Shown one piece after another: positions 1 to 11,473 of a stretch of DNA of 64,000 nt. The notes beneath the pieces were generated by a model. It was not told the origin of the DNA. It searched no databases and saw nothing but the letters and a program-made list of their open reading frames with translations. Source of the stretch: Neonectria sp. B-13 (taxonomy: Eukaryota; Ascomycota; Sordariomycetes; Hypocreales; Nectriaceae). The position numbers and the translations under genes were made by a program. Position 1 is the stretch's first letter. Each line of letters starts with the position of its first letter. The stretch covers positions 248,001 through 312,000 of the forward strand of contig NOKP01000008.1 of NCBI GenBank assembly GCA_002682825.1, in the 5' to 3' direction.

Positions 1-367
1 GTGAACCGCACGGGACGCCCTCAGTTGAAGCTCGCCAGGAACTCGGCCATCACACGGCGCAGGTGGACAGCGGGTCGCGATTTAAGAGGTGTGCGCTTAC
101 TGAAGAGCGAATAAGCTACTGTAGACCTTACAACAAGTATGTTTTCTTCTCATCCTGTATTAGCCAGTTCGTCAGTGACCAAGAGTGCCGCTTGAGGACC
201 GCGGCCTCGCGGTTAGGTTGGATCTAACTGTTACACTTGAATAGTAACACAAAAGCCACAATCCTCTCTTTTACAGAACTGAAAAGGTTCACCCTAGGAA
301 GTTCGTATGAAAACTAACCATGCATTCTATTGCACTTTAATCAGTCTGAACCCTAACTATTCCAAGA
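1..367. other. Intergenic, no gene seen
   Basis: Left edge of the window, lying downstream of the minus-strand NACHT-ankyrin gene. No open frame of useful length or recognisable motif was found on either strand. It may hold the terminator region of that gene and the end of an outside neighbour. Confidence 0.5.
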
Positions 368-3300
368 TTAGCGGTGAAAAGCCGTCGTCGTCCTCGTTGT
401 CATAGGCATCGTCGCTGAGAGGTTGAGAGCCCACCGGTCTATAATGGCAGCTCGGTTTTCGTGTCCTAATATCCGAGCCTTCTCTTTCAGTGTTTGTCCA
501 TCCTCATCAGGTGCTTTAAAATCTGCGTCATGCGGAAGCATTAGTTCCACGAGGACGTCGCCAACCTCCCATGGGTGAAGAATGGCAAGCAAAGCAGGCG
601 TGATACCCTCAGTATCAGGAAGATTGGGCGATGCCCCGGCTTCAAGAAGCGCCGCAACAATAGCGACACTCACTGTTGAGTTCCAACCACAGGCAATGTG
701 CAGCGGTGAGCGTCCCATCCCATCAGTTGTGTTCACGTCAGCCCCGGCCTGGAGAAGGAACATGACATTCCAGAAATGACCATGGGACGCATGATGAAGC
801 GGAGTGTAGCCGTATAGCTCAGGCGATTCGTGAGCCTCATGAAAGTCGACGTCCTCGCCATGTTCAACTAAGAACTTGATGAAGCTTCCTTCGTAGGCCT
901 TTTTGAACAGACCGGAGTCAACGACTTCGGTGGGGGTTCCAGGATTATCCAAGAAATCTGGGCCATACCGCCGTTCAAGCCTCTGTAGTTCCCGTAATGG
1001 TTCATTCTCAAGCTTTGCCACAAGGGCCAAGAGGGGTACCTGTCCAGGAGACTCTCCCCGTTTTGATACCAAATCCCGAACAATGTCACTCACAACATCC
1101 ATATCCTTGACCTCCCTTATGCGACGCGCCAAATAGTCAATCGCGGTCCAGCCGACGTCATCCTTATCATTGACATCAAACTGGGTCGCCAGAGACTTCA
1201 AGCAATTATACCGGCCGAGTCGAGCGGCCTGATGTAATGGCGTCCGCTTCCTCGAGTCTTCAAGGTCGACCAGGTCAGACTTAGTGAGGATATATTCGAG
1301 GCAATTAGCATGTCCTGCTGCTGCCGCGAAAAAGACAGGCTGGTGTTTTGTCTCTGGGGGACAAATTACCAAGTCATCGGAGCTTGAAGGCTCGATTACC
1401 TCAGGCGCCTCATCATGATTGGGATCGGCGTCGCCTTCGATGAGTCGACGGATGAGACGATGATGACCGAACAATGAAGCCAAAGAGGCTAAGTTGACAG
1501 AATCATGGCAACGTATGCCATTCGCCTTTCTTTCAAACTGCGTCAGTTGATAGCCGCAATCCTCCTCCATCATTTGAGCAGCCATGACCAGCCAGGGGCT
1601 TTTGATGGGGAGCTCTTCATCGAACAGTGAAAAATAGCGATTGTCAAAGTCTGAGCTGATATCTCGTATCAAAGTCCCATCCGCAGCATGCTCTTGGGCG
1701 CTGTCGAAATGAATCAACCAGTATCGAAGAGCATAGACTGCGTAGGAAGATAAGTTCAGACTAAGTTCCTCGATGAACTGGGCCAGTTCGGCGTAGGCGA
1801 CTTCCAAGAACTGATTTGGCCACAGTTCCCCTGCAAACAACTTTTTCTGTGCCTCTCCCAAACCCTTGTTGAACGCTCCTGTCACCTTGCTGAACTTCTC
1901 ACCTGTTAGCATTCCCAGGGAAAGATATGCTATGCAGCTCTCTGCCATTGATCGGTGGGCCTGTGGCATTGTCACAGAGCCTTTCCATTCAGATACTGTT
2001 TTGGTCTTCTCTTCATCAAGTTCGACTCCAATGTCATCACATCGCAACAGAAACTCTTTTGCTGTGCGGTGTATGAAAAAGATTTTCCCATCAAATACAG
2101 TGAGGAGTAATCTGCATGCCCCAAGCATCCATCTCTGGAACTTCTCGTCCGATGGAAGGCACAGATTCTCTTCAGAGGAAGCGCCCTCTCTGTCTCGCAC
2201 GTAGATGGCGACTTTCATTTCTGGCACAGTCAAGGGTTTCTCGGCAGCAATGACCAGATCAAACAACAATTTGACTCTGTCCTTGTCTTTGTTACTGGTA
2301 TACTGCAAAAGCTTCTCGTATGCTTCGAACACTGTCTTCGGGGTATGTCTGAGAAGGTTCTGCCATTCTTCTGCAGTGTCTTCAAAGTTCTGATCCAAGA
2401 CTTTGAAGAACAGACTGACCCATAGATAGGTCCTTGGTTCGGATGGTTCCTGTTGTAGAGTGATCCGAATCAAATCTTGGATATCCTGAGCAAGCGATTT
2501 CTTGGCAGAGAGTTCGCGGAGACGATAACGAACGAACCGGTTGATTTCTTTCCCGATTGCTGTCTTCTCCTCTTTGCTATCGGTGGAGATTATGTTGCAT
2601 GCGGGAAAATTCTGGAAGTCTTCCAAAATCTCGGGATACCCTCTTATGGTGATTAAAAACTTGACACTCGGCGGGGACAGCCATTCGGGGCGTATGAGCG
2701 CACGCAATAACCGGATAAACATGCGGCGCTCAGTTGCATCACAGTCGTCTAGTCCATCCAGCACGCAAATTGTTTGTCTCGCCTTTGTGTGAGACACTGC
2801 TGTCTCGAAAATTCTCCAAAGCGTCGTCGAGTCGGAGCTCAATGTTTGTCCGCCAGCCGAGATCTGATTCTTGCAATGGTCGACAAGGTCTCCACTTTGG
2901 TAGAAAATGCGATGAATTAACGCGCATAGCGCGTTCGATAGGCTTCGCTGTTCAGGGAAGTCCTTGAAGAAGAAATAGCACACGGTCGCTGGTGAGTCGC
3001 CGTAGGGAAGCACGTCTTCGACGAGATGCCTCGACAGGACAGACTTTCCACATCCCGGATTTGCGGATATGACCAGGACCCCGTGGTTTTGTTTTTTCCA
3101 GTGATCAAATTTCTTATTTTGCAGGAGCCAGTCGCAAGTTCCCGGGGCCCGGACGGGATTGACCTTCATGTGCTGTTCGTAGGTCGTGGTTTTGAACTTC
3201 CCCGTAAGCGTAGCCCTCTCGTCTAGCTTCGCCTGCGAGAACTGCTGTTGCCAATGCTTCAAGGTTGCCTGAGTATTTTGGGCGATGCTGCGAGAGATGT

Positions 3301-4348
3301 CGCTACTCTGGCGACTCGAGTACTGATCCAGTTCACCCTCTAGCTCTTTCTCCAACGCTTTTATCGTCTCCACGCGGCTCTTCCACTCATTAGGCCTGAC
3401 CATCATCGTCTTCATATTCTGGGTTTTTGGATGCCTAGTGTAGCAGTGCGCTACGCTCTGCATTTGGTATTGTAGCATGGCCTCGTAAAGTCCGACAATT
3501 CTCTGTTCGATGCTGGCTTTGAGCTTGATGAATCGCGGACTTCCTTTCCACGGGTCATCGATGATGGCACTAGACAGGCCCATGTACCAAGTCATCTTTG
3601 AAATAATATGATTGAGACCTTCAATCATTGCTTCCTTCGCCTCCACATGCCGTGTAATTACCTACAAGTGTGTTAGTGATGAGATTCGCGTACTCGTCCT
3701 CAGTGGACTCAGAGCTCTTACGGGAAGAATTGCGCAAATACCGGACCAGGCCATGGCAGCCGGGGGATATGGAGATAGTACGGCACTGCCGACTTTTTCG
3801 AGATCCTTGATGACGTTCGAGATGTCTAGCAGACCGCTCTCAATTCTTTCGCGCTTCTGTGCTCGCTCTAAAGACTTCTGTACTGCTTGCTTCATGAGCT
3901 CAAGGCGCGATCTTCCATAATAATTGAAAGCATTGGGCCGTGGCCGGGAGCTGGTATCATCTTCATCTTCAGTAGTATTTGGGATCGTTGGCGAACGTCC
4001 TTCCATTCGCTCGGTCAAAATCTCTTCAAAGATAATGACGAGTTCGCAATTGTTTGCCTTGATGGAATTGTACGCCTTGTTCCAAAGACGAATCGAGGGG
4101 TCTGGCTCTTCAGGCTCTTCAGAACTCGGGCCACTGGGTTCATGTTGCTGCAGTGGATCTGATGAGATGTCCATCCACACAACATTTGGAGTTGAGGACT
4201 GCCCCGCCGGCTGCTGGCCGAGCAAAGGCGAAGAAACATCATCAGCAGAAGGACGATCTTCGGCCTGGATGAGGTCTGGTGAGCTTGGTTGTCCCGGAAG
4301 AAAACTGCGAAAAAGGCGACGTAACGGTTCTGACTTTGACTTGGCCAT
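368..4348 (-). CDS. NACHT-ankyrin NLR-like receptor
   Basis: Two exons (4348-3722 and 3661-368) join in phase across a 60-nt intron, giving about 1306 residues. Residues 90-330 resemble the N-terminal domain that precedes NACHT in fungal NWD-type receptors (tryptophan-rich LWNKAYNS region, then GLNHIISKMTWYMGL). A NACHT NTPase follows, with Walker A NPGCGKS near residue 410 and Walker B CVLDGLDDCD near 510. Degenerate ankyrin repeats occupy about 985-1290 (RTPLHQAARLG, YTPLHHASHGH, RSPLHIACG). Proteins of this design are STAND NTPases thought to sense non-self ligands through the repeats and trigger defence or incompatibility cell death; that role is inferred from the family. The Walker motifs look intact. 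It could equally be a receptor with another, unknown output, since no HET, HeLo or lipase effector domain is evident at the N-terminus. Confidence 0.88.
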
Positions 4349-5022
4349 GCTGCATTGCCTTGCAGGCTAGCACGGAGGGAATTATCTCGGAACAAACGGT
4401 GTTGAGGCTGGAATACAAGGTTGGGCTGGTACAAGAACTGCATTTCTGCCTTACACGTGACTTCTCTTAAGCCACCTTCAACGAACAAGACAACCAGGCC
4501 ATCGAGAGTTGAAATGGAAAACCAAAAGGCAACCCTAACCCTGAACAAACTCCTCAGAAGACCTGTCATTCATGATTGCCTCGTCACTGGTGTGAGAGGC
4601 TACCTGCTTGCCATTCGTAATCGTTTTTCTCGTCCCTCGATCCTACAAAATTACAGCCCACTGGGCGTTGGGACCGGTCGCATGCTGGCCGCTGGAACTC
4701 GGAAGATGTCGAATTCGTTGCCCGTTCTAGCTAAACAGACTAGTCGTCAGCCGCTCAGGTGGCGGAAACTAATCCCCATTCGTCGATTCGATCTCCTTTT
4801 CACAGGTGCTAATTTCACTTGTCTGCCACCATCGCACACTATCAAGTGCTAAGTGCAACTATTGCACGCCACACGCCTCGGACACAAACAGAACTGTTTG
4901 TAGAAGCTTCAGGGGGGAACTCAACGAACATTTATTAAAGAAGCGTAGTCAACTCACAATCCCACAGTATTTTTCTTCCCAAAAAAAAGGATTTTACTCC
5001 TGTCCCTCATTCGAATTTTAAG
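4349..5022. other. Intergenic, divergent promoter region
   Basis: Separates the minus-strand NLR from the plus-strand secreted-protein gene, so it should hold both promoters. Several overlapping small open frames occur but none has a recognisable domain or good splice continuity. An A-rich and pyrimidine-rich stretch lies immediately before the start at 5023. Confidence 0.45.
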
Positions 5023-5724
5023 ATGGCTCGGTACACCTTCCTTGCTGCCGTTGCAGCTCTTTCACTGGTCACCGGGACATGCGCGGGCCCATGCAAAGTC
5101 GACTCTTCCGTCGCAATCACGACCTCGACGTTGGTTAGTGAGACAGCGACGTCCGTCACATCCACAGAAGCAACTGTCGAGATTACTTCTACCTCCACAT
5201 CCGATCTTCCTGATACTACTACGACTGAGTATTCTACCACTGAAGAAACAACCTCGGCTGCTGAGATAACCACAACTACTACCCAACCGCCCGCTGCTCC
5301 AACATGCTATCTTAAGGCCAGCGGTGGCTCTTTCAACGGCCAATATCTCTACCCCCTGAATGCCGGCACTCCAGTTGGCGGCATCTCTGTCCAAGGTTCC
5401 CAAGTCGGCGCAGGTGTCTTCACGATTGAGCCAGAGACATCGCGTCTCAAACTCGGCACCTACTACCCGCAGGTGAGCACATCATCCACTGAGGGTCGCG
5501 TCACGCTTTATTCGCCGCCTTTGTCCGCTCTATCGTACCTCGTCTGCACCAAGGCCAATGGCGCGTTCCAATGTGCGGCGGAGAGTGTCTCTTCCGGAAA
5601 TGCGCTTGCGGTCAGCTCGTTTTCGCAGGTAGTTTGGGTCAATGGGGCTAGCCCAGGGGCGGATAACACTGTTATAAGTCTGTTGTGTGAGGAAGTTGAA
5701 GCAGTCTCAGGCAACAGTAACTGA
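5023..5724 (+). CDS. Secreted Ser/Thr-rich small protein
   Basis: A single exon of 233 residues. Residues 1-22 form a clear signal peptide (hydrophobic core LAAVAALSLV, small residues before the expected cut). Residues 28-90 are a Thr/Ser-rich linker of the kind that is heavily O-mannosylated. From about 95 there is a compact domain containing Cys at CYLKAS, LVCTK, FQCAA and LLCEE, enough for two disulphides. This layout matches many fungal cell-surface or secreted proteins of unknown function. There is no GPI-type hydrophobic tail, so release to the medium or wall is more likely than membrane anchoring. No catalytic motif is visible, and I do not assign a function. Confidence 0.75.
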   Translation: MARYTFLAAVAALSLVTGTCAGPCKVDSSVAITTSTLVSETATSVTSTEATVEITSTSTSDLPDTTTTEYSTTEETTSAAEITTTTTQPPAAPTCYLKASGGSFNGQYLYPLNAGTPVGGISVQGSQVGAGVFTIEPETSRLKLGTYYPQVSTSSTEGRVTLYSPPLSALSYLVCTKANGAFQCAAESVSSGNALAVSSFSQVVWVNGASPGADNTVISLLCEEVEAVSGNSN

Positions 5725-6066
5725 GAAGGAACGTTTACTGGAATCAAGTGGTAGATATTTGCATAATAATAATTCCATCAATCCAGAACGTGGCAGTTGC
5801 AACGTTGGATGATGAACGAAGCAAGTGGGTTGTACAACATTGTATTTGTTACAACAGTGATAGACGTTGAAGGACCTTACTGTATTCAAGTTACCACATC
5901 TTACCTTTCTAGACATTGTTTCAAACTAAGCCAAGTTACCGCCCACTAGATTCACAGGCTCTATGGTTCGGCCTAGCTACCCATTGCAGATCCTCTTATT
6001 GAAGCTAACGACGTATAAGACTTCCACGCTGATGTCGATGCAGGCGATGTTTTGTCTCGATTCACC
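5725..6066. other. Intergenic, convergent 3' ends
   Basis: Short AT-rich spacer between the 3' end of the secreted-protein gene and the 3' end of the minus-strand peptidase. Nothing gene-like was seen. Confidence 0.5.
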
Positions 6067-7852
6067 CTAAGTCTGCTCCTTGATCCATTGCGCGTATTCA
6101 AACGCTAACATGTTGGGCTTGCACACAGTACCAACTTTCGGCAAAGTGCCCTCTTTAAAGTACTCAGCAATAGCATCGAGGGTACAGTTAGAGGCGTGGG
6201 AAGTCACTCCGTGCTTTCAGTCAAAAATTAGCTCAAGAATCTAAGGCACAATCATCTTGACTTGGGGAAACACTTACACCAACGCCTTCGTGCACCAACA
6301 TCCGACTGCCTCTAAATCGAGAAGACACCTGCCACGCATGGCTTAACGAAGTAATAGGGTCGTATGCCCCGTTAATAACGAGGATTGGAAAGCTCGTATT
6401 GACGTTCCGAAGTTGATTTGTGTTGGTCTTCTCGGCGGCGTCGAATTTCCAGACTCCACAGCCTATGTAGTCGGCAGCTATCGCATCTCCAAAGGAGCTC
6501 TCGGCTAAGTGTGCACGATACATTGAGTAAAGATCTTCGGGGTATTCGACGCGAAAAGACGAATCCGAACACGCGATGCCTTGGAATGCTTCCGTGCCAA
6601 GATTCCACTCAGATGGAACCTCCTGGTAGAGATCCAGAGCCTTCTTATAGTTGCCTTCAAGTGCGTAGGACAAGATTTCCACAACTGTTGGGTACGTCGA
6701 GGGACTTGAAAGGTCGTTGAGAATGGCGTACTTTAATCGTTGAAGGATGGAGTTACCTCCGAGCGGAAACTCGGCCGGCGACAGGCCAGAGTCGGCAGGG
6801 AGTTCAGGAGTGTCGATCAATTTCTGGAAGAGGTCTTCTACAGCGGTTCTTAGATCGTGGATAGTCGTTTCAGGTCCAGAGTAGTTGGCAAGTCGGCAAG
6901 TCTCAGTTCCAAGCTCAACGCATTCGGAAAACAAATGCATCAGAGATTTCTCAGCATCGCGAGGGCCCCCAGCGCCGGTAGATGTAAGGTAAGCGTCAGC
7001 AAGGGAGTTGGAGTCAAGAAGAACTCGCCCGACCCGATCAGGGAACATAGAGGCGACGACTTGCCCCAGAATTGTGCCGTAAGAAATGCCCCAGTACCTC
7101 AACTTGCCATCTTCGTCGAGAGCATCGACAATCTTCATCATGTCACGGGCCGTGAAAGCTGTGCCAAGGTAGCGGCCGTACTCTTGCTGACTCTCATAAC
7201 AGGCTTCGGCCACCGCGGTTATGCTTTCCCACTTCTCTTTTGTTATGTAAGGCCACAGGTCCGCTTGAGGTAAGGAATCACGTCGACGGGAGGGGGTGGC
7301 AGAAGTGGACTTTTTGTCGCATGCGAAGGGGATAGTTTTTCCAGTACCACTATTAGATGTTAGCTAACAAAGCAGTTTGGGAGTCTGGTTGATTTACCGA
7401 GTATCGAACGAGATGATGTGGTGATGACCACCAAGAATGCTTACAGTATCGTTAGCAAAGCTCGGCATAAGCAAGAACCGGAATTCTGCCTACTCGCGAA
7501 AGTCTGGTCCGAGATACGCAAGCGTTTCGATGCCAGAGATTCCAGGACCACCTGGGTTCCACAAGACACTGCCCTTGAATGGCTCCTTGGTAGCATTGAA
7601 TCGGATCAATTGGAGATCGATAGTTTGGTCATTATTCTGATTGGTATAGTCCAAAGGGACCTCGAGGGTTGCACAGTCACCCCGTTCCCTCATTGCGTTC
7701 TTGATGTCATCAGGGAGGTCCAAATCACAAGGGGCCCAGTTCAAAGAAGAGGACCTAGACTCGACAAAAGACGGTAAGTGGCCATCTGGCGATGCCAAGG
7801 TCTTGGTGAAGCCCAGGGTCAACGGACCGACGATGCTGTGGTGCAACTTCAT
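6067..7852 (-). CDS. Secreted S33 alpha/beta-hydrolase peptidase (TAP-like)
   Basis: Four exons (7852-7494, 7439-7398, 7349-6278, 6213-6067) join in phase through introns of 54, 48 and 64 nt and give about 539 residues. The N-terminus is weakly signal-like. The region WNPGGPG is the oxyanion-hole segment typical of this family. The nucleophile elbow GISYG places Ser near residue 222, the acid is the Asp in NGAYDPITS, and the catalytic His lies in GVGHG at the third exon junction, which supports that splice. The last exon, rich in Cys/Asn, matches the TAP-like C-terminal domain. The family releases peptides from N-termini or acts as proline-type aminopeptidases and sometimes esterases. The real substrate is unknown. 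The triad is complete, so the gene looks functional. Confidence 0.85.
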
Positions 7853-8790
7853 TTCTTAAGTAGTGAAAAAGGCTGGAAATTGGGTAAACTCCCTCTCTCT
7901 TGGACTTCGGTGGGCTTTTCCATTGTTATATAGTAAGTGACTATGCATAACTTGACGCTGACGTTAGCGTTAATACCGCAAAGTTCCAACCATGCCGTCT
8001 CGGTACTTCATTTTTGCCCACTTCCTGCCGGATGTAGCAAATGAGCAGGATTTAGTTCTTACATTGCGGCTTTCCCGGAATCCCATATGCAGCTAAAGTG
8101 GGCGAGTTGGTTGGGCATTTGCTGTAGGTGGCCCAACATGTGAATAAGTACAGGGTCGGCCCGTCAGACATTTATGGGGGACGCAGGAAGGTGGATCCAT
8201 GTGACGAGCAACACGAGGTGCACGCTTTGGTTGATTCTACGTAGTAATTACAGTAGGATCCAGCAAGCGAATCCATCGATAAATGACGTATCAGATATCT
8301 GATGAGACTGATAGGTGGAACCTAAACTTCCCGCACATTTATTGACTTTTAAGATGTGGCACGACGGATTTTCGAGTAGTTGCGACAGCGGGTATTTCAC
8401 AAGACGAGGCTGGGGTCTTTTTTTTTATGCAGTGATTGGTATGTCTTCCTGCAGCTATATGCATGTGATTGCACCAGGGGGGGAAATGAGAGTCATAAGA
8501 GTGACTAATACTACAAGGGGAAATATTTGAGTGTTACCTTGATAGAATCGAAGTTGAAAGCTTACCATGTACCCAAAGAAGCCTAAGGTCAGGGAAATTT
8601 ATGCTAGTATAGCAAAGACATTGAGTCTACGTAAACGACCTCAGCCTACAGTTAACCTATACGCTGAAGGAGTCAATACGTATTTGAGAAAGTAGGAGTT
8701 ATTATGTAACTACTCGACCACGCGAGAAAATAATATATACAAAACAAGCTGATCCAGATCAGGGTTTGTCATCCTACTCGCCATCTTCCC
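7853..8790. other. Intergenic, AT-rich
   Basis: Contains the promoter of the S33 peptidase and the downstream region of the pectin lyase. A 71-codon open frame at 8315-8530 has no domain, signal or conservation that I can see and is not called. Confidence 0.5.
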
Positions 8791-9970
8791 TTACAGAGTG
8801 TTACCAGCACTGCTAGCCAGGCCGCTGATAGAGGTGTAGGCCTCAGCAGAAGCAACAGTGTAGCCGGAGAAGCTGGAAAGGACGCCAGAGTCAGAGCCGG
8901 TCCAGGTGCCGGAGCTGGTGTAGCCGTTAGCCTCACACGAGCGGCCGAGGGCACTGGAGCAGGCAGAGGCGTCGCTGTCAGGGACGAAGAGCGAGCCGTC
9001 CAGGGGCTCGACGAGGGTGTCGACGCTCTCGAAGAGGTTGCCCTCAGCGAGAACCTGGGTGCCGGAGTCAACCTCAAAGGCGTGGCCGTTGATGTCGCTG
9101 AAGTAGTTGTTGACGGCGTGCAGGACAGTGCTTCCGGTGATCTTGGGGCTGCGGCCGGAAGTGTGGTGGATATAGTTGTTCTTGAGAGTGACTTTCTGTA
9201 GGGGGCATTGTAAGCAATCGTGGCTGGCTGTGCTAGTGAAAAAGACTTACATCACTGGAACCACCGAGGTAGATACCCCAGTAGGCGTATGTATCACAGT
9301 TAGGAGACCACTCAGTGGTGCCGTCGACGTTGCAGTTGGAAATAGTGACACGGTTGTCGGCATCAGTGCCCAGAACAATGTGCTGGCGGCCAATAAGCGA
9401 TGTGCTAACGTGGTCGATCCAGACGAGGTCGACATCGTTGAGGGTGATGCCATCACCGCCCCAGACGAGGCTGGGGTTGAGTTCGGTGATCTGGATGTTC
9501 TGAACGATGACGTTCTGCGCGCTGACAATACGCAGACCCTTGCCCCTGATCACACCGGAGGTACCCTTTCCGACAATGGACTTGTTGCTGCCGACAGTAA
9601 TTCCGGACGATCCAGCCTTGTCGTAGGTGACGCTGACCTGAGGAGCGTCCGCCTGATAGTTGTCGCACCAGCCGTTCTGGTTGATGGCCAGCTGGCATGC
9701 GCTACCGGTTCCCCAGGGCGCGCAGCCGGTTTCCGTAGCAGTGCCCTCGGTGCCGGTGAAGTCAAACTCTTGCTGGAGAATGATGACGCGGGCCTCGTCG
9801 TCGCCGAGGTAAGAGACGAGCTCATCGGTCGTGGTTGGGTACACGGGCGAGGCGCTGCCGCCACCAGTTACTTCGGAGGCGAAACCCTCAGCAGTGCCCA
9901 CGACGCCATCGGCAGAAACAGTGCGGACGATGGCCGTCAGGAAAGAGGCGAGAACGACGGAGGTCTTCAT
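8791..9970 (-). CDS. Pectin lyase, PL1 family (EC 4.2.2.10)
   Basis: Two exons (9970-9251 and 9195-8791) flank a 55-nt intron and encode 374 residues, the normal length for fungal pectin lyases. A signal peptide spans about residues 1-20, followed by the family start [10 protein letters not shown]. Diagnostic PL1 elements are present: VWGGDGI and WIDHVS in the parallel beta-helix, GRQHIVLG, and HHTSGRSPK containing the conserved Arg. The enzyme cleaves methyl-esterified homogalacturonan by beta-elimination outside the cell, softening plant walls. The sequence resembles pectin lyase more than pectate lyase because the calcium-binding Asp cluster of the latter is not evident. Expression is probably induced by pectin, but no operator could be identified. 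Confidence 0.93.
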
Positions 9971-11473
9971 GATGATGATGGTTGAAAGAGTGTCTTGCTG
10001 TGTCTGTGTGTGGATTGTATATAATAAAAGCCAGACGAAACACCAGGTTGTCGGTCTGTTAAAACGAATGAAAATAGAAGCAATGTAAAGAATGGCTCAA
10101 CCGGATGTGGTATTGTTGCTTGGTAACGCCCTGCCTGACGTTTATATAGCAATGGATGAGGCTCCTCGAGTACTACGTAGTAGGGATCTACGAATGTGGC
10201 GGGCCCAACACCCATGAAAACCCCCCTTGAAGCACAGCGAATTCATCTTAACGGCAGATCGCTGAGCTATTGACCTGGCACGGCTTAAACGGCAGGGCAT
10301 TCGCTGGGGGGCTTGTCTCACTGAAAACGAGAAACAATGGAGAGAAACGGGTTGGTTGCCTGTTTGGTCATCTTACGCTGACATTGATTTGTGGGAAAAT
10401 ATTAGGGTGGATCCGGGGGTTTGTTTCATCTTAATGTCGTGGTTTCAGGAACGGAATGGAATAAACATAATTTCGAAACTCCACAGGGGGGGCTTCGTCA
10501 GCCTCTGCTTGGGCCCTAGCCAGCACTACCCTATTGCAACCCACTGGCACGAACACGCCAAGGCTATGTTACAAGGTTACTGATGACGAGTAAATGCTAG
10601 ACAGGGCGAGCTGAACGCGTAAGTCTGTGTAATTACTATGGATATAATTTCTCCGTCGTCATAGTAGACATTATAGGTTTAAACTAGGATATTCACAGGA
10701 GATGTGATTGATACACTCTGTGGGAAGAAACATTATTCCACCCTGTGCCCGGGACGCCTTTCAGGATGCAAGTAAATCTGTAAAAAGTATTTCGAGCCAA
10801 CACGTTTATGTTTGGGGGAGTTTAGTTACTATTGCAAGCATGGAGCGGCGAGTGAGACACACTTGATGTGAGAAGTGGAAGTTATTCTGCTAGATCTGTG
10901 GAGAGGGCACGGGGCATCAAAGCTGTCACAAGTGGACAATATACCTCGTTCTTGAGATATCTATGATGAACTCCTCAGTGTGAGGGCATGCTTGGTTAGA
11001 TATGGTTACTTGCCTTTTCACATTATTATAACAAATAACTGTGTGCAACCAGCCTTAGTTTGTCGTCCATATATTCTTTGGCGCAGATGGTTGCAACGTG
11101 GTGAGCCACAAACAGAGGTTGTACGGGAGACGAGATAATCCGCGGTAGATGCCTTTTTCTAAGCCTTTAATTGGGTATAATGTTTTCAGCTTTACTTCCG
11201 CTGCAGGTGCGAGACCGTGGCGGTGGCTGTGTCCAACTAGGGACATCCGCCCTTTGCTCAGCCTCGTGGGCAGAATCTGCGAGATTCCTCTTCCCCGCAC
11301 TTACTCTCTGCATCCATGAGGTCCAGCTCGAAAATTCGCCTCTGAGAAGGTAGCCTACGCTCGCAAGGCCTTTGCACCTCCCAAATAAACCCTCTAGCAA
11401 GAAGTGAGAGGTTCCCCCGTCTGGTGACACGCGGAAGCGCTGGGGTTGGCTACATCTTCACGGAGGCCTCAGT
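9971..11473. other. Intergenic, divergent promoters, no gene seen
   Basis: 1.5 kb between the pectin lyase and the second NLR. It is AT-rich near 10,600-11,050. TATA-like stretches sit at about 10,012-10,025 and 10,140-10,150, both upstream of the minus-strand pectin lyase. Small open frames at 11,055-11,430 overlap on opposite strands and show no recognisable product. Confidence 0.45.

Noticed and set aside
8315..8530. 71-codon frame between the S33 peptidase and pectin lyase
   Set aside because: No signal peptide, domain or splice partner.
9176..9985. Long plus-strand open frame of about 269 codons
   Set aside because: It is antisense to the well supported pectin lyase and reflects that gene's codon bias; the product has low complexity and no domain.
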